A DNA stretch of 64,000 nucleotides from NCBI GenBank assembly GCA_963971425.1, contig OZ020523.1:13636867-13700866 (forward strand), given 5' to 3'. Below are positions 44,012-55,683 of the stretch, one piece after another. The notes below the pieces were generated by a model. The model worked only from the letters and a program-made list of their open reading frames with translations, made no database searches and was not told the DNA's origin. Origin of the DNA: Bryoerythrophyllum caledonicum (taxonomy: Eukaryota; Streptophyta; Bryopsida; Pottiales; Pottiaceae). Numbering within the stretch: position 1 is the first letter of the stretch; each line of letters begins with the position of its first letter. Both the position numbers and the translations under genes were made by a program.

Positions 44012-45436
44012 TCATAGGTATCTTCGCCGAATTGCAAGAGTGTCGCGACAACCAACGCTTTCACATGCACACAAAAAACTAGGCACCTCGTTGGTTGTAT
44101 CTTCGAAATCAATTCCATAGTCCCATGTGAGTTCTTCCCCCGCCAACACCTTTTCTTTTGTAAAGAACGCTACCTGCTTACAGACCAACGAAACGTCAAA
44201 CATAGAGATGTACTAGCACAGGCTTCAACTCAGGACATGTATAACAATAAAAGAGAAGGTTGTTACATACGTGGTAGTAGCCTGTCAAATGCCAGTCCAC
44301 GATCACCGGGACATCCAACAAGTTTGCATCAAAGCACCTGCATTGAAGAAGAGGACAATAATATTTAAATACAAACGATGATGTTAAAAAAAAAACCTTA
44401 ATAGACGGGTGCGTCATTCATACACGGATTTGCAATGACCTATGATTTAGAAATCTGGAGACGTTTCCACGTCTGCTCGCGTCAATTGAGAGGCACTCCT
44501 TGTTGCTGCACTGGCCTTCCAATCTCCAATTCGCGTCCAAGTCAAGAGCATACTTACCTTGGCTGTGACTTCCGGTGTCCACATCCTCGCTGTACAATAC
44601 CTCTCCAACGTATTTGAATACAAACGTGCCTTTTGGCAAATCCTCCAAGGTCTTTATGCCCCACCCCTTCTGGTGGTTCACCCAACATACCTGCGAGAAG
44701 TTGAGCATGAAATGTGAATATTAGGATTTCCACGCCCGAGACCGCGACTGAAAATTACATGACTATTGGACACTCAACTTCAAGGATATATTGAAATGAC
44801 GAACCTGGAGCTTCCGCGTGACTCCCTTCTGGACAACACGATTCTTACAATGAGAGTTGCACTTACATGCAAACCCACATTCCTTTATAAAAGTCCTTGT
44901 TATATGCCCGATACATCTCCCAGCCTCTGTATTAGAGCAGCCTGCAATATCACAGTACTCATACAATCTGGTATCCAATGCAATACTCTCCTCCATCGCC
45001 TGCAATGAGACAACAACAATCTCTATAAACTTTCCCTGAGGCGCCAAACATGACAAAGTTAACAATCCCTATTGTAATCTTCAGAAACGGGATGACCAAA
45101 AACCTACAAATTCCATGCTCACAACCATGATACTCTACAATTTAAACTTACCATTTCAACATAGTGCTCGTGAAGGATGCCATCTTTGGTGTACGGGGCA
45201 CAATCTGTAGTAAAGTAAGCGCATCCACATACATTCCTCCTCCCCACACCGCACCCAGAAACACATCTTTTGCAACCATCCAATTGTTTCACAACTTCAT
45301 TCATGTCTACACAGACAACCTTGCTTAATGAGTTTTCTACGATGTACTTGAAAGGAGCGAGTCCCATCGGTGGGTCTTCTGTGACAACCACGACAATGGG
45401 AATCCGTTCACGACCACCGGACAAATCATAAGACCA
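44012..45436 (-). CDS. SUVR1/2/4-type SET-domain histone H3K9 methyltransferase (5' incomplete)
   Basis: Five minus-strand exons with matching phases: 45436-45152 (5' limit uncertain), 44999-44805, 44690-44440, 44337-44271 and 44173-44012 (TGA). In order: an APFKYIVEN segment as in SUVR N-terminal pre-SET regions, a Cys-rich pre-SET (CKRC, CGC, then CDIAGC, CKCNSHCKNRVVQKG), SET motifs KGWGIKTLEDLPKGTFVFKYVGE, RFLNHRCFDAN split by an intron, EELTWDYGIDF with the catalytic Tyr, and a post-SET CACESVGC. The closest family is plant SUVR4. The enzyme methylates H3K9 in the nucleus and SUVR4 relatives act in silencing repeats. The N-terminal WIYLD region is not visible: upstream of about 45436 the frame meets TAA at 45437-45439, so a missed exon or damage is likely. 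Confidence 0.85.
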
Positions 45437-45439
45437 TTA

Positions 45440-46099
45440 TACAAATCCGACACCCTGCATGCATGAAGCCAATATCTGCATTACAAAACCACCCATAGCA
45501 TGTACCCTTCCGTGATGTGATAGGGGCCAATGATTTTAACAATGATGCCCATCATTGAAAGATAACTCCAAGATCTCTATCCCCTGTACAAATCAAGAGC
45601 ACACTAAAGTCTAAAATAGCGCAACATCTTGTATACTACTGTACGCTACACTATACTGCAATACATGACAATGACCTGCAGTATACTATAGTGTTCCACA
45701 GTATAATATAGTATGATGCAGTATAATAGAGACTTCTATAGTATACATCAACAAACTAATAAAAAGTACATCAAAGGTACAAATCAAATACGCCCATCTC
45801 CCATTGGTTAGAGTGCAATACATATTACGCAGAATTGGGAGGGAGTAAAGTGTCAGCGTTGCACTAAAGAACCGAGGAGATGAATGGAATCTCGGCAAAT
45901 AGACATACAAACGATGTAAGTATGGCAACTTCACGTCTCCATACATACTGCCCAAGCTAAGATCAGAACCACTTCCCCATAACTAAAGTCAAAACTTATG
46001 CAACGTGACATAGCACATTGCCTGGCTACAAAAGATGAAAATGCCCTTTCCGCATACATTGCCTACAATAACTCTTATTAGGCACATGTACTAATACTG
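45440..46099. other. Spacer, no gene seen
   Basis: Contains a stretch rich in CAGTATA/TATACTG strings (45640-45730). May include 5' exons of the SET gene that I cannot place. Confidence 0.35.
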
Positions 46100-49000
46100 C
46101 TACTTAGTCTTTGCAGTCTTTACCTTTCCAGCTTTCGTCCCTCCAGCCTCGTCCCCCACTCCATCCTCAGTACCTGCAGCATCAACATTCTTTCTCTTAC
46201 CTGGCTTCTTCTTCGTAGTATTTACAATGGCCGCCACCTCAACAACTCTATGGCCGCGGGTGCGCATCTTGTCCTTCCTCTTCACCCGTGTCTGTGCGCC
46301 AAGAGAATTTGTATCGACAACCGCATTAGTAGCGTCTTTGCTACTGCCTACCACATTTCTATGCTTCTTTGTCTTCAACCCCTGAATCATGTCTCCACAC
46401 TCCGCAATCAGCCGTGCCTCCGCCATGAGCTCGTCTTCACCTTCCAAACTGGGCACTTCATTGTTGGCGTGCTCACTCCATGCGGCCACAAAATATTTAA
46501 CAAATTTGTGGATACAAGGTGGTCGCAATTAATATAGACATGTCAACCAAACTTGAATCGTCCATACTAAGATTGAAGAGAGCACAGGCAAAGACACAAA
46601 GACGTCAAGACATCGATACAAAGACTCTGAGTACCTGATTTTGTGAGGACTTCCTTCCCGTTCTGCCCAACACAAGTACCTTTACTGGATTTTGCCACGC
46701 CTGTGGATATGTCCTTACGACTCAGAGGTGACTTCACCTCCTTTGCTGGACGCTCAGCTGGCATAGGCTGCTTCATGAAGTCCACTGCTGCAGGCGTAGG
46801 TGAGGCTGCACCCTTCATTGGTGACATACACATTAATACAGGTGGAGAGGAACTTGGTTGTGCGGCGGGGTCCACAGCTGTCCGAGGAGTTCTTCCACCA
46901 CCAACACTTGGTGATAGGTATGAGATCATCGGAGTGGTGAAAACAACATCGTCCTTCTTTGAGTTGTACAGCGCTCGACGTGGGGTGCTAACTGCATCAT
47001 CCAAGGCTGGCGCCTTCAATGCGCCCGTTGAGAAAAGAGCAGGGTCAAGCACCGGGAACCCAGGAGTACCTCCAGGTCGAGAGGGATGTCGAGAGTCACA
47101 GCTAGTCACAGAGTTGACCTTGACCTGGCTAGTCTCACCAGCGTTATGTGTGCCCGTGGTGGTTGAATTGGGGCTATGCTCCACATGGGATGTACCTACA
47201 GTCCCCAATGTCCAACAAAACCCATGCGTGAGCATCTGAAGACTTTCCATCACATTAGTATACAAATATGACCCATAGAGATGCAAAGTAGCGGAGTCTT
47301 AAGTCTACAACCAAGTATACAACCCTCGGCATCACATCCCAGTCACGTACCCTACACATAAAGCCCAGGTATACATTCCACCCAAGTTGACAATTCGTAG
47401 AATAAAATACCCCATCCAAGTACAAGTGACATGACCCAAATATACAGCCGGTACAGGAAACTATACCCCACCCGAGTATACGCCCCAATCAAATATACAC
47501 CCGAAAGAGTCATGCACTACACACCCAAGGTTAGACCCCTACCCAAATGTATACCCGTGCAGTTCTGTATACTCCACCTGATTATATACACCTATCAATG
47601 GCCTTAACCCTAAACTGTTCTATATACCCCATCAAGGGTATACACCCCTATCAAATACATACTCGGTACAGTTGAATATACTCCACCAAGGGTATACACC
47701 CCTGTCAAATATACACCCAATATAGTTCTATATATCCCACTGATGGTATACACCCCTATCAAATATACATCCACAACAGTTCTATATACCCCACTGCGGG
47801 TATTCACCCCTATCAAATGTACACCCGTTATAATTCTTTATACCCCACGGAGGGAATACACCCACCCAAATATACACTATTCACTTATTTACATCCCACC
47901 CATGTATTGAGCCCTCCCTAAGTAGCCCTATTAGACAGCCCACACTACGCACCCTAATGATACATCAAAGTATACATTCTCCATCACTATTCTCCAAACC
48001 CCATCCAGATAGACATCCACGGAGGTCCGTGCATACACCCAGATGAAGAGAATATCCACACTTACAATATATCCAAAAACCAATAATATACCCCAACACA
48101 CTCTTAAACCCACGCATACACCCCTATGCAGACTGCACCCACCTTATCTACAGATCCAAACCCACTCTACATTCTCCGAACTCCGAAGTATACCCACCCC
48201 AGGTATACATTGGTATGTAAGTATACCACAGACAGAATTAGCCCTAGTTATACATGGAAAGACTTACCAACTATAGGGCAGGTCTTCTTTGCTGCCACTG
48301 TGCGCGTTGAAATCGCCAGAACTCTTGACAACTCACAATTTTGGATTTGAGCCTCCTGATCAAGGTCGTCAGGCAACTCTCCAAATCCATTACTCTTGTA
48401 CCACTCGGGATGCACTAGTCCGCAATCCTTTGATGCACATTTTGTACTTGACTGGAACCACAGCGTTGCACACCAGGGGTGATATACATGCAGGCAACTG
48501 CATACTTGGATGTCGTTGTGAGGAAAGGGAAGGTCGCAAACCGCGCATGTCCTCCACTTCAATGTATTCCACGAGGTACCATCCACCTCATCGAGGTACA
48601 CCATGGGATGTGGGAAAATCCCTAAACCGTTGTATCCTGTCTTCAACATCCCACCGAGCTTCACCAGTCCTTCTGCCTGCGTCCCCAGGATTCGAACTCT
48701 CCATTCCATCCTGGAAATCAACTCCACTTTGCAATCCAAGTTGGCCTTGAGGATGCCAAGCTGGTCGCCACCTTGCCTATACATGTCGCTGTAGAAATCG
48801 TCTTGCAACATGAAGTGCTGCATCTGGGTGTCATCCTTGCACTCACCCATACGCTTCTTGGCAGCATTCACTCTTGCCTCCATGGTAGAAACCAGCTGAC
48901 CCTGACCAAGGATTTGCTGCAGGAGACTCTTGTGATCCTTTTTCACGGTTTCCAGCTCCTTCCTAGGAGCTACAGTCTCCAACTTCACCAAGGTAAGGAA

Positions 49001-49195
49001 TTCCTGAACCTCCTTCCTCTTCAGACATGTCCAAGACGAGGAGCTCTGAGATGGCTTCACGTCCAACATCCCCGAAAGAGGGTCGACACCCCCGTGCTTC
49101 ACAGAATTTTCCCCTTCCAAACACGTGAGCAATCCATCTTCCTCAAGAATTTCAGCAAGGCCCTTACCTGTTAGACTTGCCTTCTCCTTGGCCAA
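46100..49195 (-). CDS. Multi-exon gene: coiled coil and RING-like zinc finger protein
   Basis: Exon 49195-48268 has a long coiled coil (KLETVAPRKELETVKKDHKSLL) followed by a zinc finger CAVCDLPFPHNDIQVCSC-LHVYHPWC...CASKDC, spaced like a RING-H2 (C-x2-C-x13-C-x-H-x2-H-x2-C-x13-C-x4-C). It ends at ATAGTTG|GTAAGT and joins in phase 1 to exon 47195-46635, a Ser/Pro/Thr-rich region. A last exon ends at TAG 46100 with a Lys-rich tail (KKKPGKRKN), but its junction phase is unresolved. The start is also not found: the first exon has no ATG near its 5' end. It may be a ubiquitin ligase-like or chromatin-associated protein; this is inference only from the finger. Confidence 0.5.
47196..48267. repeat. 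Intron with 54-bp tandem repeat (core 47620-47860)
   Basis: The string TATACACCCCTATCAAAT recurs every 54 bases (anchors near 47641, 47695, 47749, 47803), four to five units. Because 54 is a multiple of three, the minus strand gives a spurious 18-residue repeat ORF (GVYTLGGVY type). The flanks are rich in looser TATACACCC strings. Confidence 0.75.
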
Positions 49196-50883
49196 GTGTA
49201 ACGCGGAAATTTACCACTTCAAGAAAACACCCAAGCTTACACACTTACACACAAACGTCATTAGGATTCGCTCTAGGGGATGATCATACGCCTAGTTTTA
49301 AGTAATATGACTCTAAATGTTTGGTTAAGTTGTCTTTTAATTGAATATTTAAGGTTTAAGTGTCATTTTTAAGGGGAGCAGGGTTGTTAGCATCACTCTT
49401 ATGGGGTACATATATATAAAGTTAAAACCCAAGGATCTCTCGTGCCTAATGAAGGTACATTAGTCCTTTTAAGATTGTGCTTGTGTCCCAACTCCTAGAC
49501 CTATGCCATGCTGGGCTAATGGAAGATTCCATTAAACTCAATGCATTGGTTCCTTAATTAAGTTCTTTTATAAACCAATTATTACCTCATGCAATAAACG
49601 CTCCTCTTTACACGTCCGTCCATTCGGCCCGTGCAGATACGTTCTTAAAACAAGTGTTAGTTTCACAAAACACGCACAAGTTACGAGTAATCTTAAGACA
49701 GGCACTTCCCGTGCTCTATTCTTAAGAACTACCTCTTATTTCTTAAGGTCTTAAGGCGGCATTTACACTCATGCTCGTCTTCCTTAAGATTTAACACTCA
49801 GCTGTAAGAAAACTCACTACCACTGGATTGTCCTATCTCTATAGACTCTAAATACTTAAGGACGCTCCTTAAAGGTATCAATTCCTTAAGAAATCATCTC
49901 TTGAAGATTCACACTTTGTCTTAAGAATACTGATTGTATCTGCTTCCGCTTAAGGAATGCTTAAAGACTTAAGATCTACCTCACTTAAAATGTCCAATTC
50001 CTTAAGACCGTAGCAATACATGCTAAACTCACGCTTTTATAAAGATTTATCTAATACGTGCATTTTAGACTAAATCAACACTTCCTGTCTTAAGACTCCA
50101 ACTTAATATTTCCCGTCCAACGGTTAAATAACATTCTAATTCTCATGATGACTCTCCATCATTTCCATGCATACCTCTAATTACTATCACATCAACTTAA
50201 AGGTATGTATGCATGGTTCATTCAATCACATTGTACAATTCAATGATACATTAATTCCACATATTTAATTATGATTTAATTATAAAGTACAATATGTCAC
50301 ATAATCAATTAACAATGATTAGAGTACTGCTCTAATCTATTATATGAAGTTCAAATGTATTGCATTTATGCATAGTACTTAACTCACTATCAAGACTTAT
50401 TATAATGCAATCACACATAATTACAATCACAATTCAATACAACACAAGTAATTAACAATACTTGGTTAAAAAAGAGTCTTACAACCATAAGATCTCTCAT
50501 ACTAGCTTCCATTCACAAGCTAGGGCTCACTCCGTCTTCACTCGAGGTAATAGCCAAGAATGCTAAAAATTCAAGCTAGTCATTCTACTCAACATCCAAG
50601 AGGTACACCTCTTGGGAAGAGATTTTCCCGATTATTAACCATTAAGATTAATTCCACTAAATCTTCACATCTCTTCATATCCATTCATGAAAAGCTACAC
50701 CCTACCCAAAGGGTGTGATTCAACCCTTTTCCCATTATTTCCTATTTTTTGGATATGAATAGGTACTTTCCGATTAATTAACTACTTAGTGTAAACTTAA
50801 TCATTAATTTTTTGATTATCCATATACCTACAACCCTTTTTACACTTAATTTTAAGAAAAAAGCTATTTTTGTCATTTTGGCT
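49196..50883. other. AT-rich spacer containing a CTTAAG cluster
   Basis: No gene. Within 49692-50096 the palindrome CTTAAG occurs about twelve times in 405 bases, where chance would give about 0.1. The remainder is AT-rich with ATTCAATT/TAATTA strings. Confidence 0.7.
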
Positions 50884-51364
50884 CTACACCAAGCGCAACA
50901 CCTTGCGCCATGTAGACCTCTGAGTAGTATTGGTGACAAAGGCATACCCTGCCCAGTCCACCTCCATCCCCTTCACCACCTCTGCAACCACCCTGAGTGC
51001 GAAGTGCCGACCCACGAGCTTTCTTGGCGGCCCCCCCGCCTTTTGATAACATATACAGTAATACCTATCAATGGCCTTCAGTATGGCGCTGTCGGACACC
51101 TTCTGATATGAATACCCGGACTTCCCCCCACGCTTTGGTCCAAAAATCTCAACGAGATCATTCTCGCCCACGCCATTCTTCTCATGGTACTTGTGTGGAT
51201 TCAGACCACCGGCGTGAAGCCTATAATCGTCCCGAAACATGTCATACGTGATCGCACGTGGAGGCGGACCTCTCAACAACACTCCTAAGGCGCTGTCAAT
51301 GTCCTCAAGCGCAGAGTCCTTCTCCTCCGCACTGTCGTTAAGATTGACGACCTTATCCTCTTCC

Positions 51365-51403
<39 letters not shown>

Positions 51404-51531
51404 TCCGACTCATCCTTGGAGTCATCATCGCTCTCACCCATCTCCTCCGAGCGCGAGACGCTCCTCGCAATGGACAATTCTGTCTTCTTAGCCAGCCGCT
51501 TTTGCTTCTTCTCCTGCCTCCCCATGTCCAT
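50884..51531 (-). CDS. Small acidic nuclear-type protein, function unknown
   Basis: ATG at 51531 and TAG at 50884-50886 bound an intact 215-residue frame. The N-terminus is basic (MGRQEKKQKRLAKK), then comes an acidic tract with a run of about 20 Glu encoded by a GAG/GAA microsatellite (51358-51416), then a compact region with GPKRGGKSGYSYQKVSDSAILKAIDRYY and HFALRVVAEVVKGMEVDWAGYAF. The basic-acidic layout suggests a nuclear or chromatin protein. I do not recognise the C-terminal domain. Confidence 0.55.
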
Positions 51532-52700
51532 CCAACAACGTTGCTATGCTTATTCACACCTAATACAATTACATATAGAGGACGTTATAAACTGAAGACA
51601 GATACCATAGAGAAGCTACCAAATTCTGACCGAAATGAAAATCAACTATAATATGCATAGCAGACTCTCTAGTATACTATAGTGCCAAGTATACAGAATA
51701 CATGTGTGTGACATATACACAACAATATACAAGAGTGTCATACATAATAGAGAGTTTGAGTACGACATGTATATTACTGCACTCACAATCAAGGGATGGA
51801 AGGGCATTCATCTTGAACAACTTCATAAGTTTAGGACTTCAACGAGCAATACACTAATAAAGTGCAATTCATCCCATGTACAAACTTTGGTGCTTACCTC
51901 GAAGGTGTAGAGGAACTATTGTGAACACGGGGACGCTTTGTCCAAACACGACTTGGGAGTCGACCTTGAAATATCTACTGGGTTAGCATCCGTTACCATT
52001 ACGGCTGCCTTCCCATGTTGACTCGTGCTTCAATGCCTCGGAATCACGACCCACAAGGTTGATACCACAGCATAAAGTGGACCTCAAAATACTACAATGA
52101 CATGTGTCATAGTAAAGTTATTGCAATATAGTATACTACAATGTATACACACCGTCACCGAAGCATACACACAATCAGGGAAGAATACACACCTAAACCA
52201 AAGCATACACACAATCAGGGAAGAATACACACCTAAACCAAAGCATACACACAATCAGGGAAGAATACACACCTAAACCAAAGCATACACATAATCAGGG
52301 AAGAATACGCACCCTTAACTATGAAAAAACCCGGGTATACATTATACACCCGGGTATACATTTTATAAGCAGGTATACATCCAATCCGAGTATACACCCA
52401 TACCCAAGTATACAAGCTACTCGTGTATACAACTCCACGTATGTAACATGACAACCTACCTGGATGAGAAACCTACCCGGATATACAACCTATCAGGGTA
52501 TAAATCCTACTCAGGTAAGGTACATACCCGGCTATACAACCACGTCCGAAGGTAACCCTGAACATCACAACTTCATCCACGTCCAATCCTCAACACCACA
52601 TCCTCATCCACATTCATTTGATGTATGAATTCATCCTTGGCTATATAGCTGTAGTGAATTGTAAATTCTAATTTCCATGGCAGTATACTAAGTTGTAATG
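51532..52700. other. Spacer with tandem repeats
   Basis: Apart from the 40-bp array at 52161-52320, there are loose TATACACCCGGGTATAC-type palindromic strings at 52325-52540 and CATCCTCATCCACATTC-like repeats. No confident gene. Confidence 0.4.
52161..52320. repeat. 40-bp tandem repeat, four units
   Basis: Units start AAGCATACACACAATCAGGG at 52161, 52201, 52241 and 52281. The first three are identical and the fourth has a few changes at its end. The units abut directly with no spacers. Confidence 0.95.
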
Positions 52701-54143
52701 CACTATAAGAAACCCGTGTTTTTTGTGACAGGGCAACTAACGTGCAATTATGTTTTGTGCAGCATCCGGCACGTCAACGTTGACGTCCAAAAAAATCCGT
52801 TATAATTGACATGCGAAAAACATGCCAAAATCTCAAAAAACAAGCCCACGTTTTTTAAAACGTCACAAAAACTTGGGGGTTGAAGGTGTTAAAAATCTGC
52901 CATGTGGCTGCCACGTCGCGTCCACATCATCGCCACATGGACGGGCAGTGCCACATCCCCAAATTTTTCATCCGGGCCCTTGGTAATGTGGCCCATGATG
53001 TGGCGCATGACATGGCATACGATTGTGACTAGGCTTGCATACGTGGACCCGCCATTTTATGACGTGGCACCTTTAAAATATGACGTGTCACTTTTTAAAA
53101 TATGACGTGGCATGTCCAATCAGCATAGTTTAATGCATAATTAATTGTGGACAGTGTAAATTGGGACGTCATTTCTAACACGGTATGTTTTCTGTGACGT
53201 TCGTTATGACGTTTTCTGTGACGTTTGTTATGACGTTTTCTGTGACGTTCGTTATGACGTTTTCTGTGACATTCGTTATGACGTTTTTTGTGGCGTTCGT
53301 TGAGATGGAGGTCACCAAAAGCAAGCACCAGGTCAGCAAAAGCAAGTGCCATGTCACCAAAAAGAAGCGCCATGTCATCAAAAAGTACCGTAACACAAAA
53401 AGTTTCAAGGGTAATTCAAATTCATCCAAATAGATGGATGAAAGTGAATCACTCTTGATTCAAGTGTGATGAGATAGGAGAGAAGGCCTTACATATATAT
53501 ACAATGGGATGCACAAGTGGTGACAATCCATATGGGATTATTGGATTTGTCATGGTGTTAGCCTCGTGTTAGCATAAACATTAAAATGTCACAGTAGACG
53601 TCCATCCAGACGTCTGTTCCAACATCCTCTTTGCCTACGTGGCAGCTGATTTCAACCTTGCCTACGTGGCACAAACATTTTAAAAAGAATCCAATTTCTA
53701 CCTTGCCTACGTGGCTCAAACATGTTTTTTGTGATGTTAGTAACGACATCCACGTTTTTTGTGACGTCAGTAACGACATCCAGGTTTTTATTTTTGTAGG
53801 GGTCAGCCCATCTCTACTGTATTTTAACCACTGGGCAATGTTTTACGAGAGGTTGCAGTAACAATCTCGAAGTTACTCACAGTGAAACTAAAATCCCCTT
53901 GCCAACGTGGCATTGTCACCTTTCTGAGGACGTTGTCTAAAACATGACTATGTTCACTAGGATGTCCCGCAAAACAAATACGTTTATGCTAACATCTCTG
54001 CGTTTTTCCTGCGTTTTTTCCATGTTTGATGCAACATCCACCAGAATCCGAGAGCCCAAGGCTCGGCCTGTTCGCAAAAACATGTTTTGAAAAACACACT
54101 TGATCACAGCTAACGTCACAAAAATCACGGGTTTCTTATAGTG
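52701..54143. mobile_element. Non-autonomous CACTA (En/Spm, CMC) DNA transposon
   Basis: A 1,443-bp element with 29-base terminal inverted repeats: CACTATAAGAAACCCGTG..., 52701-52729, and its near-exact inverse (one mismatch) at 54115-54143. A 3-bp target duplication ATG flanks it (52698-52700 and 54144-54146), as expected for CACTA elements. No transposase is inside. Subterminal regions repeat TTTTTGTGACGT, CCTACGTGGC and TGACGTGGCA on both strands, the usual kind of transposase-binding repeats. The high symmetry of the ends suggests fairly recent insertion. An autonomous partner is not in the window. Confidence 0.92.
53187..53303. repeat. 24-bp tandem repeat inside the CACTA element
   Basis: Units GTTTTCTGTGACGTTCGTTA + TGAC start at 53187, 53211, 53235 and 53259, plus a drifting fifth at 53283. 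The unit is a tandem version of the TGACGT subterminal motif. Confidence 0.9.
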
Positions 54144-54204
54144 ATGGGAAACTACAAAGGTTTTGCACATACACGGACCTAATCGCAAGAAAGACAATAC
54201 ATAC

Positions 54205-54610
54205 CTGAAACCTTTGTCATTCTTCACGTGGAGCTCGTCTTCACCACCTTCCAAGTATGCTAGGCCGAACTCATCAGCATGGGGGCTGATCATGCAACAT
54301 CTCCATGTACAGTGAAACCTGTGTCGGCAAAGACCAGAAGTAAGTCATAGGATCTGTCATAGGCGACATGAAACATCTGAGCACCAATACCAAGTAATCC
54401 AACAAATTGAACATAACCTTCATCCCTATACAAAAATAATGTCCACGAAGAGAGCACGAACCTCAATCTCCCCGCACCTCCCAGCGCGCACCTATAGTAC
54501 AATAGAGCTTCATATGGTAGTGTTGGAGCTCGAAACGTGTCCTCTCGACCTGTCCGAGATGACCGCCCTCCGTTGACCTTGCAAAGACGTCGATGCAGCC
54601 GCTCTCAACC
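54205..54610 (-). CDS. Possible exons of an unknown minus-strand gene
   Basis: A frame at 54318-54205 reads CTWRCCMISPHADEFGLAY and EGGEDELHVKNDKGFR between an acceptor (GACACAG|G) and a donor (TTTCAG|GTATGT). A second coding-like stretch lies at about 54600-54490 (CIDVFARSTEGGHLGQ, then HMKLYCTI). Their phases do not obviously match, so I cannot build a gene. The CACTA element would lie in the next intron. Function unknown. Confidence 0.3.
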
Positions 54611-55683
54611 CTGCACATAGCATGGAGTAGATAGTGTTAAGATGACACGGGCAGCTGAAAAACACAGGTCCAGTAAACCCACATCTTGTCTTCCTCTCTC
54701 ATCTCACAGTCTCCCTAACCCTCTTCAAGGTTTCCAAGCGGACTGTAAACCAGAAAGAAGTAACATCTATCTACTACATACACCCTAAACCCTTAACTCT
54801 AGAGCAGAAATCTGGAGCAAGAAAAGCACTTACCCAACGCATATAGACGAGAAAAACATGCACCCTCTATGCAATCTGGCACACTAGCGTCAGCTCCACC
54901 CTAAACTAGCGTCAGCTCCACCGCTGCTCCACAATATGCGCCCACAGAAACTGATTCATTTGTGAGCCCAGATCTTACAACTTCTAGCATTCTACTGCAA
55001 GCTCTAAACCGAGAGAATTAGCGCGATACCTTCTACCAACAGTTCATTGCTAAAAAACACGACGCCCTTACAATGAAAGCGGAAAAGCTTGGAAATTTTT
55101 GGAGAGCTGATACTTACAGTAATAGCCCAAACGTGCATCTAGGATACGCTCCCTGCCTTGACTCCAAATCTGGAGCGGTAATGTGCCGCCAGGCTAGAGG
55201 GTCGACCTACTCTCTGTTTCGATCGCACAATCGCCTTGCTAACGCCTGCAACGCCCAATCGCGCACATGCGAACTCCAGATGTGGTCGCCAAATCTCGCA
55301 ACACCCTAAACCCTCTTCGCCGAGCACACATCCACAGCTGCACACATGAAGAATGAGAGCTCCGAAGCAGAAACCAGCCAGCCAGGTCCCCCTCGAAATT
55401 CGCACAAACCGATTAACTGCCAAGCCACACGTCTTCCCGCCACACGTTCAATTGAATGCGCCGTTGTTGACTATTAACTCCCATCTAAAATCTACTCAAC
55501 GGCCATGATTACCCGAGGTACAGAAAATGGACGGTTCTCATTCATCAGGCTGGTTTACAAAGGGCTGCGGAAAAATATACTTGGAGGTATATTTTTTTTG
55601 CCCAAAAGTAAGTAACCCTAGCTGACTTTCACCCTCAGACCATGCTAAATTCAAAGATAGGGGAAAGTAATGACAATACTTAC
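54611..55683. other. Spacer, no confident gene
   Basis: Short ORFs at 55073-55423 on both strands overlap each other and show no domain. Possibly promoter or 5' exon territory for the minus-strand gene to the left. Confidence 0.35.

Noticed and set aside
47610-47816. 18-residue repeat protein on the minus strand
   Set aside because: It is the translation of a 54-bp intronic tandem repeat, and it has no flanking coding sequence.
52161-52320. CRISPR-like array
   Set aside because: The 40-bp units abut directly with no unique spacers, and the setting is eukaryotic. The same applies to the 37-bp array at 61438-61682.
53095-53433. Asn/Thr/Val or Lys-rich repeat ORFs
   Set aside because: They are the translation of the 24-bp tandem repeat within the CACTA element.
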